Positions 27,226 to 35,301 of a stretch of 64,000 nucleotides of DNA are shown piece after piece. Location of the stretch: NCBI RefSeq assembly GCF_002245655.1, contig NZ_NOIH01000003.1, forward strand, positions 558,001-622,000. Direction: 5' to 3'. The notes below the pieces were generated by a model. The model ran no database searches, was not told where the DNA came from, and saw only the letters and a list, made by a program, of their open reading frames with translations. The position numbers and the translations under genes are program-made. This DNA comes from Thauera propionica. GTDB lineage: Bacteria; Pseudomonadota; Gammaproteobacteria; Burkholderiales; Rhodocyclaceae. Within the stretch, counting starts at the first letter, position 1, and each line of letters begins with the position of its first letter.

Positions 27226-27252
27226 CGGTCACACGGGACCGCCGCGGTTCGG

Positions 27253-28536
27253 TCACAGATAGCCCAGCTTCCCGGGCAGCCACAGCGCGAGCTGCGGGAA
27301 CACGATCACCAGCGCCAGTCCGGCGCCCATCGCCAGCACCAGCCAGATCACCCACCTGAAGGTCTCCTCCATGCCGATGCCGGCGATGCGCGAGGTGATC
27401 ATCAGCGAGATCGCCATTGGCGGCGTGAACTGGCCAATGGCGAGGTTGATCGTCATCATCACGCCGAACCACACGAGATCCCAGCCCATCGCCACCGCGA
27501 TCGGCACCAGCAGCGGCAGCAGGATCAGGAAGATCGAGATCGCGTCGAGGAACATCCCGGCCGCCAGCAACAGCAGGTTGATCGACAGCAGCATCAGCCA
27601 CTCGCTGGAATGCAGCCCGACCAGGGCCCTGGCTGCCGCATCGAAGATGCCCAGCGTGTTGCCTGCCCAGGCGAACACCGACGCGATGCCGATGATCATC
27701 AGCACCACCGCCGACAGCTCCGCCGCATCGACCAGAATGCGGAACAGGCCCTTGAAGCTGATGCTGCGGTAGATGACCATGCCGACGAAGATGCCGTAGG
27801 CCACGGCCACCACCGCGGCCTCGGTCGGCGTGAAGATGCCGGTGCGCAGACCACCGAGGATGATCACCGGCGCCAGCAGGCCCCAGATCGCATCGATGAA
27901 GCTCTTGCCCAGCGGCGGACGCTCGGCCTTGTAGTCGCGGCCGAAACCGTACTTGCGGCTGATGATGATGGCCGGCACCAGCAGGCACAGCGCGGCGATC
28001 ATGCCCGGGAACAGGCCGGCGGCGAACAGCGCCGGCACGGTCGCCGCCGGCACCATCACGCTGTAGACGATGAAGGCCACTGAGGGCGGGATGACGATGG
28101 CGGTCGAACCCGAGGCGGCGATCAGACCCGCCGAGAAACCCTTCGGGTAGCCACGCGCGATCATCGACGGCAGCATCACCGCCGCCACCGCCGCCGCATC
28201 CGCCGGACCGGAACCCGAGATGCCGCCGAGCAGCATCGACACCAGCACCGCGACCACTGCCAGCGAGCCGGTCCATTCGCCGACGATCGCCGTCACGAAG
28301 CGCACCAGCCGGATCGCCACGCCGGAACGCTCGAAGATCATGCCGGCGAGAATGAACATCGGGATCGCCAGCAGCGGATACTTGGCGATGCCGGCATAGA
28401 TATTGGTCGGCACTGCGAGCTGGTCGAAGCCGGCCAGCGCAAGCACCGCGATGCTGGCCACGCCCAGCCCGGTGGCGAGCGGCATGCCCGCGACCAGCGC
28501 GAGCAGAAAAAGGCCGATGAGGACTGTGCCGGTCAT
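27253..28536 (-). CDS. dctM: TRAP transporter large permease (DctM family)
   Basis: A 427-residue, roughly 12-helix membrane protein of the DctM family, the subunit that carries the sodium-driven transport path of tripartite ATP-independent periplasmic transporters. The motifs LLGGISGSGPADAAAVAAVM and ASGSTAIVIPPSVAFIVYS are typical. The ATG at 28536 overlaps the stop of the small permease gene by 4 bases. It works with DctQ and the binding protein DctP, encoded upstream in the same operon. The substrate is probably a carboxylate, which cannot be fixed from the sequence. Confidence 0.95.
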   Translation of the reverse strand: MTGTVLIGLFLLALVAGMPLATGLGVASIAVLALAGFDQLAVPTNIYAGIAKYPLLAIPMFILAGMIFERSGVAIRLVRFVTAIVGEWTGSLAVVAVLVSMLLGGISGSGPADAAAVAAVMLPSMIARGYPKGFSAGLIAASGSTAIVIPPSVAFIVYSVMVPAATVPALFAAGLFPGMIAALCLLVPAIIISRKYGFGRDYKAERPPLGKSFIDAIWGLLAPVIILGGLRTGIFTPTEAAVVAVAYGIFVGMVIYRSISFKGLFRILVDAAELSAVVLMIIGIASVFAWAGNTLGIFDAAARALVGLHSSEWLMLLSINLLLLAAGMFLDAISIFLILLPLLVPIAVAMGWDLVWFGVMMTINLAIGQFTPPMAISLMITSRIAGIGMEETFRWVIWLVLAMGAGLALVIVFPQLALWLPGKLGYL

Positions 28537-29015
28537 GCCTGTCTCCGCGCACGGCTCATCACCAGGCGCAGCACCAGCGCCACCGCCAGCACCGGCATCC
28601 ACACCGTGTACCACCACTGCGGCACGCCGAGCGCGGGCGAGGTTTCCTCGAAGCGGTACTGGTCCCAGGTCAGCTTGCCGGCATAGAAGGCGATGAAGGC
28701 AAACAGGCTCGCGGTAACGGCAAACGACACCCAGTCAGCAAAGGCGCGCGCCCCGGGTGGAAGTTTGCGGACGAAGAAATCGACGCGGATGTGGCGGTCG
28801 AAGGCAAAGGCCGCCGACGAGCCGAGAAAGGACAGCACGATCAGCAGCGCGATCGAGAACTCCTCGGTCGCGGCGAAGGACTGCGAGGTGAAGTAGCGCG
28901 CCAGCACGTTGCCGAAGGTGATCAGCACGATCAGGCCCATGACGATGCCGGAGAGGATTTGTTCGACGGTGTAGGGCGCAGGGCTCGCGTCTTCGTGCTG
29001 CGATTCGATGCTCAT
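28533..29015 (-). CDS. dctQ: TRAP transporter small permease (DctQ family)
   Basis: A 160-residue protein with four membrane helices and the DctQ signature VLARYFTSQSFAATEEFSI. It pairs with DctM in the membrane. The ATG at 29015 (MSIESQHED) is preferred to longer in-frame extensions because it leaves a natural short cytoplasmic leader. It lies 201 bases after the dctP stop, and that gap holds two strong inverted repeats. It overlaps dctM by 4 bases. Confidence 0.93.
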   Translation of the reverse strand: MSIESQHEDASPAPYTVEQILSGIVMGLIVLITFGNVLARYFTSQSFAATEEFSIALLIVLSFLGSSAAFAFDRHIRVDFFVRKLPPGARAFADWVSFAVTASLFAFIAFYAGKLTWDQYRFEETSPALGVPQWWYTVWMPVLAVALVLRLVMSRARRQA

Positions 29016-29042
29016 CGAGAGTGCCAGTGATTCAGGAGATAG

Positions 29043-29064
29043 CCCCGACCGGATCCGGTCGGGG
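29043..29064. repeat. 22-base perfect palindrome between dctP and dctQ
   Basis: A perfect inverted repeat centred on GGATCC with CCCCGACC arms, 28 bases before the dctQ start. In RNA it forms a stable hairpin in the dctQ leader. It could slow decay or modulate translation of dctQM; no function is proved by the sequence. Confidence 0.6.
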
Positions 29065-29106
29065 GCAAGCGGGGCGCAAGGCGCAATCACCCGCACCCAT
29101 GTAGTC

Positions 29107-29196
29107 GGGGACGCGGTGGGCATTCCTGGCGCAGGCGAGGACTGTCTGAGCGAAGCGAGTTCCACAGCCTGCAGAAGGAATGCCCGCCGCGTCCCC
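29107..29196. repeat. Compound REP-like hairpin between dctP and dctQ
   Basis: Arms of 21 bases at 29107-29127 and 29176-29196 pair with one mismatch (G-U in RNA). Inside them GCAGGC (29131) pairs with GCCTGC (29167), enclosing the GACTGTCTGAGCGAAGCGAG segment seen in dispersed repeats of related genomes (from memory). Lying just after the dctP stop, it could stabilise dctP mRNA or attenuate transcription into dctQM, giving more binding protein than permease. Confidence 0.65.
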
Positions 29197-29216
29197 GGCG
29201 GGCAGAACGAGGGCGA

Positions 29217-30248
29217 TCAACGCTTGGCGATGTCTTCCTCAGCCTGCTTGACCAGGTCCGAACCGATCTTCTCGGCCCATTCCTTGTACACGCCGGCGGT
29301 GGCCTTGCGGAAGGCATCACGCTCGGCGTCGGAGAGGCGCACGACGGCCACGCCGTTGGCCTCGATCTCCTTCAGCAGCGCATCGTCACCCGCCGAAATG
29401 CCGGCGCGGGCGCGGGCGATCTCTTCCTTGGCGGCCTGCTGCGCCGCCTCGGACACCGCCTTGCGGTCAGCCTCCGACCACGAGTTCCACACGTTCTTGT
29501 TGACCACGAAGATCAGCGGGTCGGCGACGTAGCCCCACAGCGTCAGGTTCTTCTGGCCAACCGTGTGCAGCTTGGCGGCGTTGAACACGGCCAGTGGGTT
29601 CTCCTGGCCATCCACCGCACCGGTCGCCATCGCCGGCTGGGCGTCGGCCCAGCTCATCTGCGTCGGGTTGGCGCCGAGCGCGTTGAAGGTGGCGAGGAAC
29701 AGCGGCGAGCCGACCACGCGCATCTTCATGCCCTTGACGTCCTCCGGCGTGCGGATCGGCTTCTTCGAGTTGGAAACCTCGCGGAAACCGTTTTCGCCCC
29801 AGGCCAGCGGCACCACGTCACGCTCGGCGAGGATCTCGAACATCTTGGTGCCGACGCGGCCTTGCGTGAGCGCGTCGATCGCCTTGTGGTCCGGCATCAG
29901 GAAAGGCAGCGCAAACAGGTTCAGCTCCTTGACCTGCGGCGACCAGTTGATGGTCGAGCCCACCGCCATGTCGATGATGCCCTGGCGCAGCGCGGTGAAT
30001 TCCTTGGTCTGGTCGCCCGACACCAGCGAAGTACCCGGATAGACCTTGATCTTGATGCGGCCTTCGGTCTTCTCGGCCACCAGGTCGGCCCAGCGCTTGG
30101 CGCCCCAGCCCCACGGGAAGGCTTCGCCGAGCACGGTCGACAGCTTGTATTCATCCTTGTACTGCTGGGCCGAGACCGGCATCGACAGGCCGAGCGCAGC
30201 GGAAGCGAACAGACCGGCGATGAGGGCGTTGAAGCGGCGTTTTTGCAT
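29217..30248 (-). CDS. dctP: TRAP transporter substrate-binding protein (DctP family)
   Basis: A 343-residue periplasmic binding protein with a signal peptide ending in MPVSAQQ (cleaved about residue 27). DctP motifs are visible: GEAFPWGWGAKRWADLVAEK, GKM-like MKMRVVGSPLFLATFNALGA with the Arg that binds the substrate carboxylate, and DGQENPLAVFNAAKLH. Most TRAP ligands are organic acids. It is the first gene of dctPQM, and a hairpin-rich 200-base gap separates it from the permease genes. Confidence 0.95.
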   Translation of the reverse strand: MQKRRFNALIAGLFASAALGLSMPVSAQQYKDEYKLSTVLGEAFPWGWGAKRWADLVAEKTEGRIKIKVYPGTSLVSGDQTKEFTALRQGIIDMAVGSTINWSPQVKELNLFALPFLMPDHKAIDALTQGRVGTKMFEILAERDVVPLAWGENGFREVSNSKKPIRTPEDVKGMKMRVVGSPLFLATFNALGANPTQMSWADAQPAMATGAVDGQENPLAVFNAAKLHTVGQKNLTLWGYVADPLIFVVNKNVWNSWSEADRKAVSEAAQQAAKEEIARARAGISAGDDALLKEIEANGVAVVRLSDAERDAFRKATAGVYKEWAEKIGSDLVKQAEEDIAKR

Positions 30249-30378
30249 GAGACGTCTCCGTTTCTTGGTTTTGATTCGAGACGCGCGGCGGCGGACGCAG
30301 CGCAAGGGGAGCGTCGATTCTACAAACCGGGGAGCCTGCGGGCCAGCCCAAAATCGCCCGTTGCCGCCAGCGGGCTGC

Positions 30379-31269
30379 TCAACGCGGTGCCAGTGCCCGG
30401 CGCAGGAAGTCGGTGAGACTGCCGAGATGGTGCTCGAGATCGGCGAAGGACTCGTGGTCGCCCGACACCGTCATCAGCTCGACCGGCGTGTCGCCACGCG
30501 CCGCGAAGATCTGGTGCGCCTCGTCGATCGGCACCACCTCGTCGTCCTCGCCATGCACCAGCAGCACGGGCCGGCGGATGCGCGAGACGGTGGCGACAGG
30601 CGCGATGTCGTCGAAGCGGTGGCCGATGGTGCGCTGCACATAATCGAGGATGTAGCGGCCGACCGGGCGCTCGGGCAGGCGTTTGGCCGCCAGCCAGCGC
30701 CGCATCATCGCCGCGGGATGGGAGAAGGCAGCCACGCTGACCACCGCCGCCACCTGCGGCATGCGCGACGCCGCCAGCAGCACGGCACCCGCCCCTACCG
30801 AATGGCCCAGCAGCGCGATTCGCCGCGGGTCGACGCCCGAACGTGTGGCGAGCCAGGCGAAGGCGTGCTCGACGTCCTCGGCGAAGCGCGGCAGCGAAGC
30901 GAAGCTGTCCTCGTCGCTCGCGCCATGGCAGCGCGCATCGACGAACAGCATGGCGAAGCCAGCCTCGTGCAACGGCCGCGCCAGCGGCAGCATCAGCGCG
31001 GCGTTACCACCCCAGCCATGCAGCACCACCACCGCAGGCGCCGCAGAATTACCCGGCACGGGAATGAACCAGGCGTGCAGGGTCTTGCCGTTGGCCGTGG
31101 CGATGCGCACCGTGTCGAAGCCCAGGCCAAGCGCCGCAGGGTCGGTGTCATGCGGCACGCGCGGCGCCGCCAGCCCCTTGCGAATGCCCCAATGCACGGC
31201 CGCACGGCCACCGGCCAGGACCGCCGCCCCGGCGGCAAAAGCCGCGAAATAACCGGTCGTCGTTGCCAT
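30379..31269 (-). CDS. Alpha/beta hydrolase (serine aminopeptidase/esterase-like)
   Basis: A 296-residue alpha/beta-hydrolase with one N-terminal membrane helix (FAAFAAGAAVLAGG). The oxyanion region is VLHGWGGN, the nucleophile elbow is LLGHSVGAG (Ser near residue 144), an acid lies in VHGEDDEVVP and the His in SGDHESFADL, so the catalytic triad is complete. It is most similar in layout to membrane-anchored hydrolases of unknown substrate (Hydrolase_4 group). It ends the cluster that begins with the YdjM-like gene at 32959 but is separated from the thioredoxin-like gene by only 17 bases, so the two may be co-transcribed. Confidence 0.88.
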   Translation of the reverse strand: MATTTGYFAAFAAGAAVLAGGRAAVHWGIRKGLAAPRVPHDTDPAALGLGFDTVRIATANGKTLHAWFIPVPGNSAAPAVVVLHGWGGNAALMLPLARPLHEAGFAMLFVDARCHGASDEDSFASLPRFAEDVEHAFAWLATRSGVDPRRIALLGHSVGAGAVLLAASRMPQVAAVVSVAAFSHPAAMMRRWLAAKRLPERPVGRYILDYVQRTIGHRFDDIAPVATVSRIRRPVLLVHGEDDEVVPIDEAHQIFAARGDTPVELMTVSGDHESFADLEHHLGSLTDFLRRALAPR

Positions 31270-31286
31270 GTACGCTCAGTCCGTCC

Positions 31287-31847
31287 TCAGCCCATCAGCC
31301 CCGCCCACCACAGCCGGGCGCGGATACCCCACTCGGTGGTGTAGCCCACGCTCACCGAACGGATACGGCCCTCGCGGTCGAGCACGACGAAGGCCGGCAC
31401 GCCCCGCAGACCGTAGCGGGCTGCGATGCGTCCGTCTGCATCCACTGCTGTGTTCCAGTCCAACCCACGCGCGGTCAGTACCTGCGACACCGCCGCGGCG
31501 TCGCCGGACTGCATCGCCACGGTCAGCACCGGCCAGTCGGCCTGCACATCGTCCATGCTGCCCTGCTGCGCGGTGCAGATGCCACACCAGTCAGCCCAGA
31601 AATACAGCCCGACCGGCCCCGCCGCGTGAGCCGAGCGCCATTCCGCCAGGCTGAGCTCCCCGCCTGCCGCCGAAGGCGCGACAAAGGGCGGCGCCTCGCC
31701 GTCGGGCACGTGACGCGTCTGCACCCAGTGCATGCCAAGCACGATGGCGACGACGAAGGCAAGATCGCGCGCGTAACGGCGCCAGCGCGGGGGTTTGGCG
31801 GAGACCGGGGCCGCGGCCGCGGCCGCGGCAGGATCAGGTTCGGACAT
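31287..31847 (-). CDS. Membrane-anchored thioredoxin-like protein
   Basis: A 186-residue protein with a short Ala-rich cytoplasmic lead, one membrane helix (DLAFVVAIVLGMHWV) and a periplasmic thioredoxin fold. The active site is FWADWCGICTAQQ (C-x-x-C), and the cis-Pro lies in LRGVPAFVVLD. The layout is that of ScsD/TlpA-type thiol-disulfide proteins, which reduce or protect periplasmic cysteines. It lies between a YdjM-like membrane protein gene and an alpha/beta-hydrolase gene on the same strand. Confidence 0.88.
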   Translation of the reverse strand: MSEPDPAAAAAAAPVSAKPPRWRRYARDLAFVVAIVLGMHWVQTRHVPDGEAPPFVAPSAAGGELSLAEWRSAHAAGPVGLYFWADWCGICTAQQGSMDDVQADWPVLTVAMQSGDAAAVSQVLTARGLDWNTAVDADGRIAARYGLRGVPAFVVLDREGRIRSVSVGYTTEWGIRARLWWAGLMG

Positions 31848-31885
31848 CGTTCATCGCTTGTCGCACGACTCGAGGCACGGCGTGT

Positions 31886-32959
31886 TCAATCCATCACCCA
31901 GCGCAGGCCGCCCAGTTCGCGCTCGAACAGGCGCCAGCCGCCCTCACCGCCGCACAGACCGTAGCGGAACGGTGTGTTGTCACGCCCCGGCGTCATGAAG
32001 CGCAGGTCCACGAAATTCGCGCACAGCAGGCCCGAGGGACCGTTCTCGACGTGGTCGAGCACCGGGAACATCGCGAACCAGCGATAGAAGGCAAAATCCT
32101 CCGCCTGCCACACCTTCTGCGCGAGTTCGCGCGTGCCGTTGTCGCCGAAGCGCTCGCGCACCTCCCACTTCGCCATCGCCACCGGCTGGTAGGGCGCCGA
32201 GAAACGGCGGATGAAGTTGTCGTCGGCGCCCGCCACCAGGGGTTCGCTGCGCCGGGTATTGATGTGGGCGTAGTGGTAGCGCTCGCCGTCGAACACGATC
32301 GCGGTCCAGTTGAAGGGTGAAGCCGGGCGCGGCGCGGCATCGACCAGCACCGCCTGGATACCCTCGCGGGCGGCGTAATCGCGCGCGGCCTCGATCGCCT
32401 CGCCGCGCCCGACCGCCTGCACCCCCACCCAGCCAGCCAGCAGGACCAGCGCGGTCGCCGCCGGCACGCGACTGCTGCGCCACAGCGCGCTCACGACCAA
32501 ACCGGCGAGAATGATGCCGGTGAAGGGCAGGTCGATGATAAAGGTCGTGCCCCAGCCGAAACGCCGATCCGAGAACGGCGACAGGATCATGGTGCCGAAC
32601 TGGGTGATGAGGTCGCCCACGATGTGCACGAAGATCGCGCTGCAGACGACGAGGTAGAAGGACCGCCACCCAGCCCCGGCCCGCCCACCGCGCTGCCAGA
32701 AGCGCGCCAGCAGCCAGGCGATCATCAGCCCCCACAGGGGCAGCAGCACCAGCGAATGGGTCACGCCGCGGTGGCCGCGCAGGTAGGTGAGCTCGGACAC
32801 CCAGCCGAGCACGAAGTCGAGATCGGGGAAGGTCGCGGCCACGGTGCCGGCGACCACCATCTGCCACACCGGCGGCTGCGCCGTGGCGGTCTGCGCACGG
32901 CGTCCGGCAAGCACGCGGCCGACGAGGGCGCCCGAAAGGGCATGGGTCAAGGTGTCCAT
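31886..32959 (-). CDS. YdjM-like membrane-bound metal-dependent hydrolase family protein
   Basis: A 357-residue integral membrane protein of the LexA-regulated, membrane-bound YdjM/DUF457 family. The N-terminus MDTLTHALSGALVGRVL with its His, the FPDLDFVLG segment and RGHRGVTHSLVLLPL carry the His/Asp residues assumed to bind metal, and IVGDLITQFGTMILSPFSDRRF is the other conserved block. The long C-terminal soluble domain (residues about 190-357) is found in a subset of relatives. Enzymatic activity is not established. The ATG at 32959 is the conserved start. Confidence 0.88.
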   Translation of the reverse strand: MDTLTHALSGALVGRVLAGRRAQTATAQPPVWQMVVAGTVAATFPDLDFVLGWVSELTYLRGHRGVTHSLVLLPLWGLMIAWLLARFWQRGGRAGAGWRSFYLVVCSAIFVHIVGDLITQFGTMILSPFSDRRFGWGTTFIIDLPFTGIILAGLVVSALWRSSRVPAATALVLLAGWVGVQAVGRGEAIEAARDYAAREGIQAVLVDAAPRPASPFNWTAIVFDGERYHYAHINTRRSEPLVAGADDNFIRRFSAPYQPVAMAKWEVRERFGDNGTRELAQKVWQAEDFAFYRWFAMFPVLDHVENGPSGLLCANFVDLRFMTPGRDNTPFRYGLCGGEGGWRLFERELGGLRWVMD

Positions 32960-32987
32960 CGAGTCCTGAAAGTCTTTGCTTGGCGTT

Positions 32988-34586
32988 CTATCGATCTGCC
33001 GTTCCGGCCGCCGGCCACAGCCGACGGAGCGAGTGCATCAGCACGCGCCAGTCCGGCGCCGAGCGGGTATCGATCGACAGGACGCGTGCGAGTTCCTCCT
33101 CTTCGAACGGTTCGCGCGCGCGAAGTTGCGCATCGAGCACCGCAACATCGGCTTCGGAGGCGTCCTTGCCCGCTTCCGCACGGCGGCGCACCCGCTCGCG
33201 CAGCACCTCGGAGGGAGCATCGAAGGCGAGGATGACGAAGGGTACGCCGAGCGCATCGGCCAATTCGGAAAGACTGCGGCGCTGCGCACGCTTGAGGAAG
33301 GTCGCGTCGAGCAGCACCGGATAGCCTGCCGCCACGACCGCACGCGCCAGCTCGGCGAGCCGCGCATAGGTACGCGCGGTCGCCTCGGCGGAATACAGCC
33401 CACCGCCGAGCGCCGACCCGCTCGCCACCTCGGCATCGAGTCCGAACAGGCGCTTGCGCTCGACGTCGGCACGCACCCGGATCACGCCACACTGTTCCAC
33501 CAGCGGCTGCGACTGGCTGCTCTTGCCCGAACCTGACACGCCGCTGGCGATCAGCAGGGCCGGCGCCGTCGGCCGCGCCTGGGCCGCCGCCAGCGCGAGG
33601 TAGCGCGCACACTCGGCCACGCTCTGCGTGCGCGCCTCGCCGTCGACCTGGCTGGCGCGGATCGCCGCGATCTTGGCCCGCACCATCGCGCGGTAGCTCA
33701 CATACCAGGGCAGCAGCCGCAGGCCGGCGTAGTCGCCGCTGCGCTCCAGCCAGGCGTTGAGGAAGCGGTTCGCCAGCAGATTCCGCCCGCGCAGCTGCAA
33801 GTCCATGACGAGGAAGGCGATGTCGGCCACGACGTCCGTCCACCGCAGTTCGGCGCTGAACTCGATCGCATCGAACAGACGCGGCTCGCCTTCGAGCACG
33901 ATCAGGTTGCCCAGGTGCAAGTCGCCGTGGCATTCACGCACCCGGCCTTCCGCCAGACGGGCATCGAACACCGGCGCCAGCATCACCGCCTGCGCTTCGG
34001 CCCAGGCCTCCACCCGCGCCAGTTCGGCCAGCAGCGCCGGATCCTCGATCCGCTCCCGCACCTGCGCGAAGTTCTGCCGTACCGGCGCGAGCACCGCCGC
34101 CGCATCGCCAAAACCCTCGCCCGGCTTCGCCACCGCCGCAGCCGCATGAAAGTCCGCCACATGGCGCGCGAGACGGTCGAACAGCTCGGGTGTCAACGCC
34201 CCCGCCGCCAGCCGATAGGCCAGCAAGGCCGATTGCTCGAAACGGCGCATGCGCACCAGATAGTCGTCCGGCCCGGCGCCCGCGGCTGGCGGGTCGCCAT
34301 CCACGCGCACGCCCTCCCCGACACGCCACACCGGCACCACCGCCTCATACAGTTCCGGCACCGTGCGCCGGTTCAGGCGCAGTTCGGCCTCGCAGGCCTC
34401 TCGCCGGCGCTCGACGGTGCTGAAATCCAGGAATCCGAGGTCGAGCGGCTTCTTCAGCTTCCAGGCGTAGTCGCCGGCCAGCAGCACCCACGAGATATGG
34501 GTCTCGATCAGTTCGACCCCTGCTTCAGAGCCCGGCAGCACACCGGGTCGCATCAGCGCCTGCACCAGTCCGTCTTCGTCCCTCAT
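32988..34586 (-). CDS. Fused aminoglycoside-phosphotransferase-like and P-loop kinase protein
   Basis: A 532-residue protein of two kinases. Residues about 10-340 are an APH/choline-kinase-like fold with the catalytic loop CHGDLHLGNLIVL and the metal-binding LFDAIEFS. Residues about 350-532 are a P-loop kinase like zeta toxin or gluconate kinase, with Walker A ASGVSGSGKSS and LLDATFLKRAQRR. Such fusions are widespread single-gene housekeeping proteins of unknown substrate. The ATG at 34586 has AAGGAGG upstream; the extra 24 residues before it are not conserved-looking. Confidence 0.86.
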   Translation of the reverse strand: MRDEDGLVQALMRPGVLPGSEAGVELIETHISWVLLAGDYAWKLKKPLDLGFLDFSTVERRREACEAELRLNRRTVPELYEAVVPVWRVGEGVRVDGDPPAAGAGPDDYLVRMRRFEQSALLAYRLAAGALTPELFDRLARHVADFHAAAAVAKPGEGFGDAAAVLAPVRQNFAQVRERIEDPALLAELARVEAWAEAQAVMLAPVFDARLAEGRVRECHGDLHLGNLIVLEGEPRLFDAIEFSAELRWTDVVADIAFLVMDLQLRGRNLLANRFLNAWLERSGDYAGLRLLPWYVSYRAMVRAKIAAIRASQVDGEARTQSVAECARYLALAAAQARPTAPALLIASGVSGSGKSSQSQPLVEQCGVIRVRADVERKRLFGLDAEVASGSALGGGLYSAEATARTYARLAELARAVVAAGYPVLLDATFLKRAQRRSLSELADALGVPFVILAFDAPSEVLRERVRRRAEAGKDASEADVAVLDAQLRAREPFEEEELARVLSIDTRSAPDWRVLMHSLRRLWPAAGTADR

Positions 34587-34706
34587 GGCCGCGACCCTCC
34601 TTCTTGGCACTTGCCATGTTAACTGACCGATGTTGCCGCCATGCGCCTGCGCACCCACCTCGCCGTGGACAAATGCGGAACGGACGGGAATGATTCACGA
34701 CATGCG

Positions 34707-34717
34707 CCCCCCCCCCC
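34707..34717 (+). repeat. Eleven-C homopolymer upstream of the flavin reductase-like gene
   Basis: A run of 11 C residues lies 33 bases before the preferred start at 34750 and inside a possible N-terminal extension from an ATG at 34690. Runs of this length slip in replication, so the extension's frame could vary. Its effect on the gene depends on which start is used. Confidence 0.6.
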
Positions 34718-34749
34718 GCAGGCGCGGCGCAACGACGGGAGAACCCCCG

Positions 34750-35301
34750 ATGCAGCCACTCGATCTGGGCAAGGCCTTCACGCTGATCGAACCGGGACCG
34801 GTCATCCTGGTGACGACTCACGACGGACAGAAAGCCAACATCATGACCCTCTCATGGACCATGGTGATGGACTTTACGCCGCGCTTTGCGATCACGACCG
34901 GAGAATGGAACTACTCCTTCACGGCGCTGCGGAAGCATCGCGAGTGCGTCATTGCCATCCCCACCGTTGACCTGCTGGACAAGGTCGTCGGCATCGGGAC
35001 CTGCTCCGGGGCGGACATCGACAAGTTTTCCCGGTTCGCGCTCACCCCCGTGCCTGCCCAATATGTCCGCGCGCCCCTGATCAACGAGTGCCTCGCGAAC
35101 ATCGAGTGCAAGGTCATCGACATCATCGAAAGGCACAACATCCTGGTGCTGGAGGGGCTTGCCGCCCACTTCGATACCGCACGCGAGGAGAAACGCACGA
35201 TTCACGCGGTCGGTGACGGCACCTTCATCGTTGACGGGCAAACGCTAGACCGCAGGGAGATGATGGCCGCCAAGCTCCCGCCGGGCATCCGGGCTCACTG
35301 A
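34750..35301 (+). CDS. Flavin reductase-like domain protein
   Basis: A 183-residue protein of the flavin reductase/FMN-binding split-barrel family (VTTHDGQKANIMTLSWTMVM, FAITTGEWNYSFTALRKHRE, VGIGTCSGADIDKF). Members bind FMN and either reduce it for partner oxygenases or have unknown oxidoreductase roles. The ATG at 34750 has GGGAGA 10 bases upstream; an in-frame ATG at 34690 would add 20 residues across a C-run. The 3' end overlaps the convergent sbcC gene by 57 bases, which is unusual but both frames are intact. Confidence 0.87.
   Translation: MQPLDLGKAFTLIEPGPVILVTTHDGQKANIMTLSWTMVMDFTPRFAITTGEWNYSFTALRKHRECVIAIPTVDLLDKVVGIGTCSGADIDKFSRFALTPVPAQYVRAPLINECLANIECKVIDIIERHNILVLEGLAAHFDTAREEKRTIHAVGDGTFIVDGQTLDRREMMAAKLPPGIRAH

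Noticed and set aside
27194-28552. Alternative - strand frame of 452 codons over dctM
   Set aside because: It is a shifted frame of the well-supported DctM permease and gives an Arg/Gly-rich product without membrane helices.
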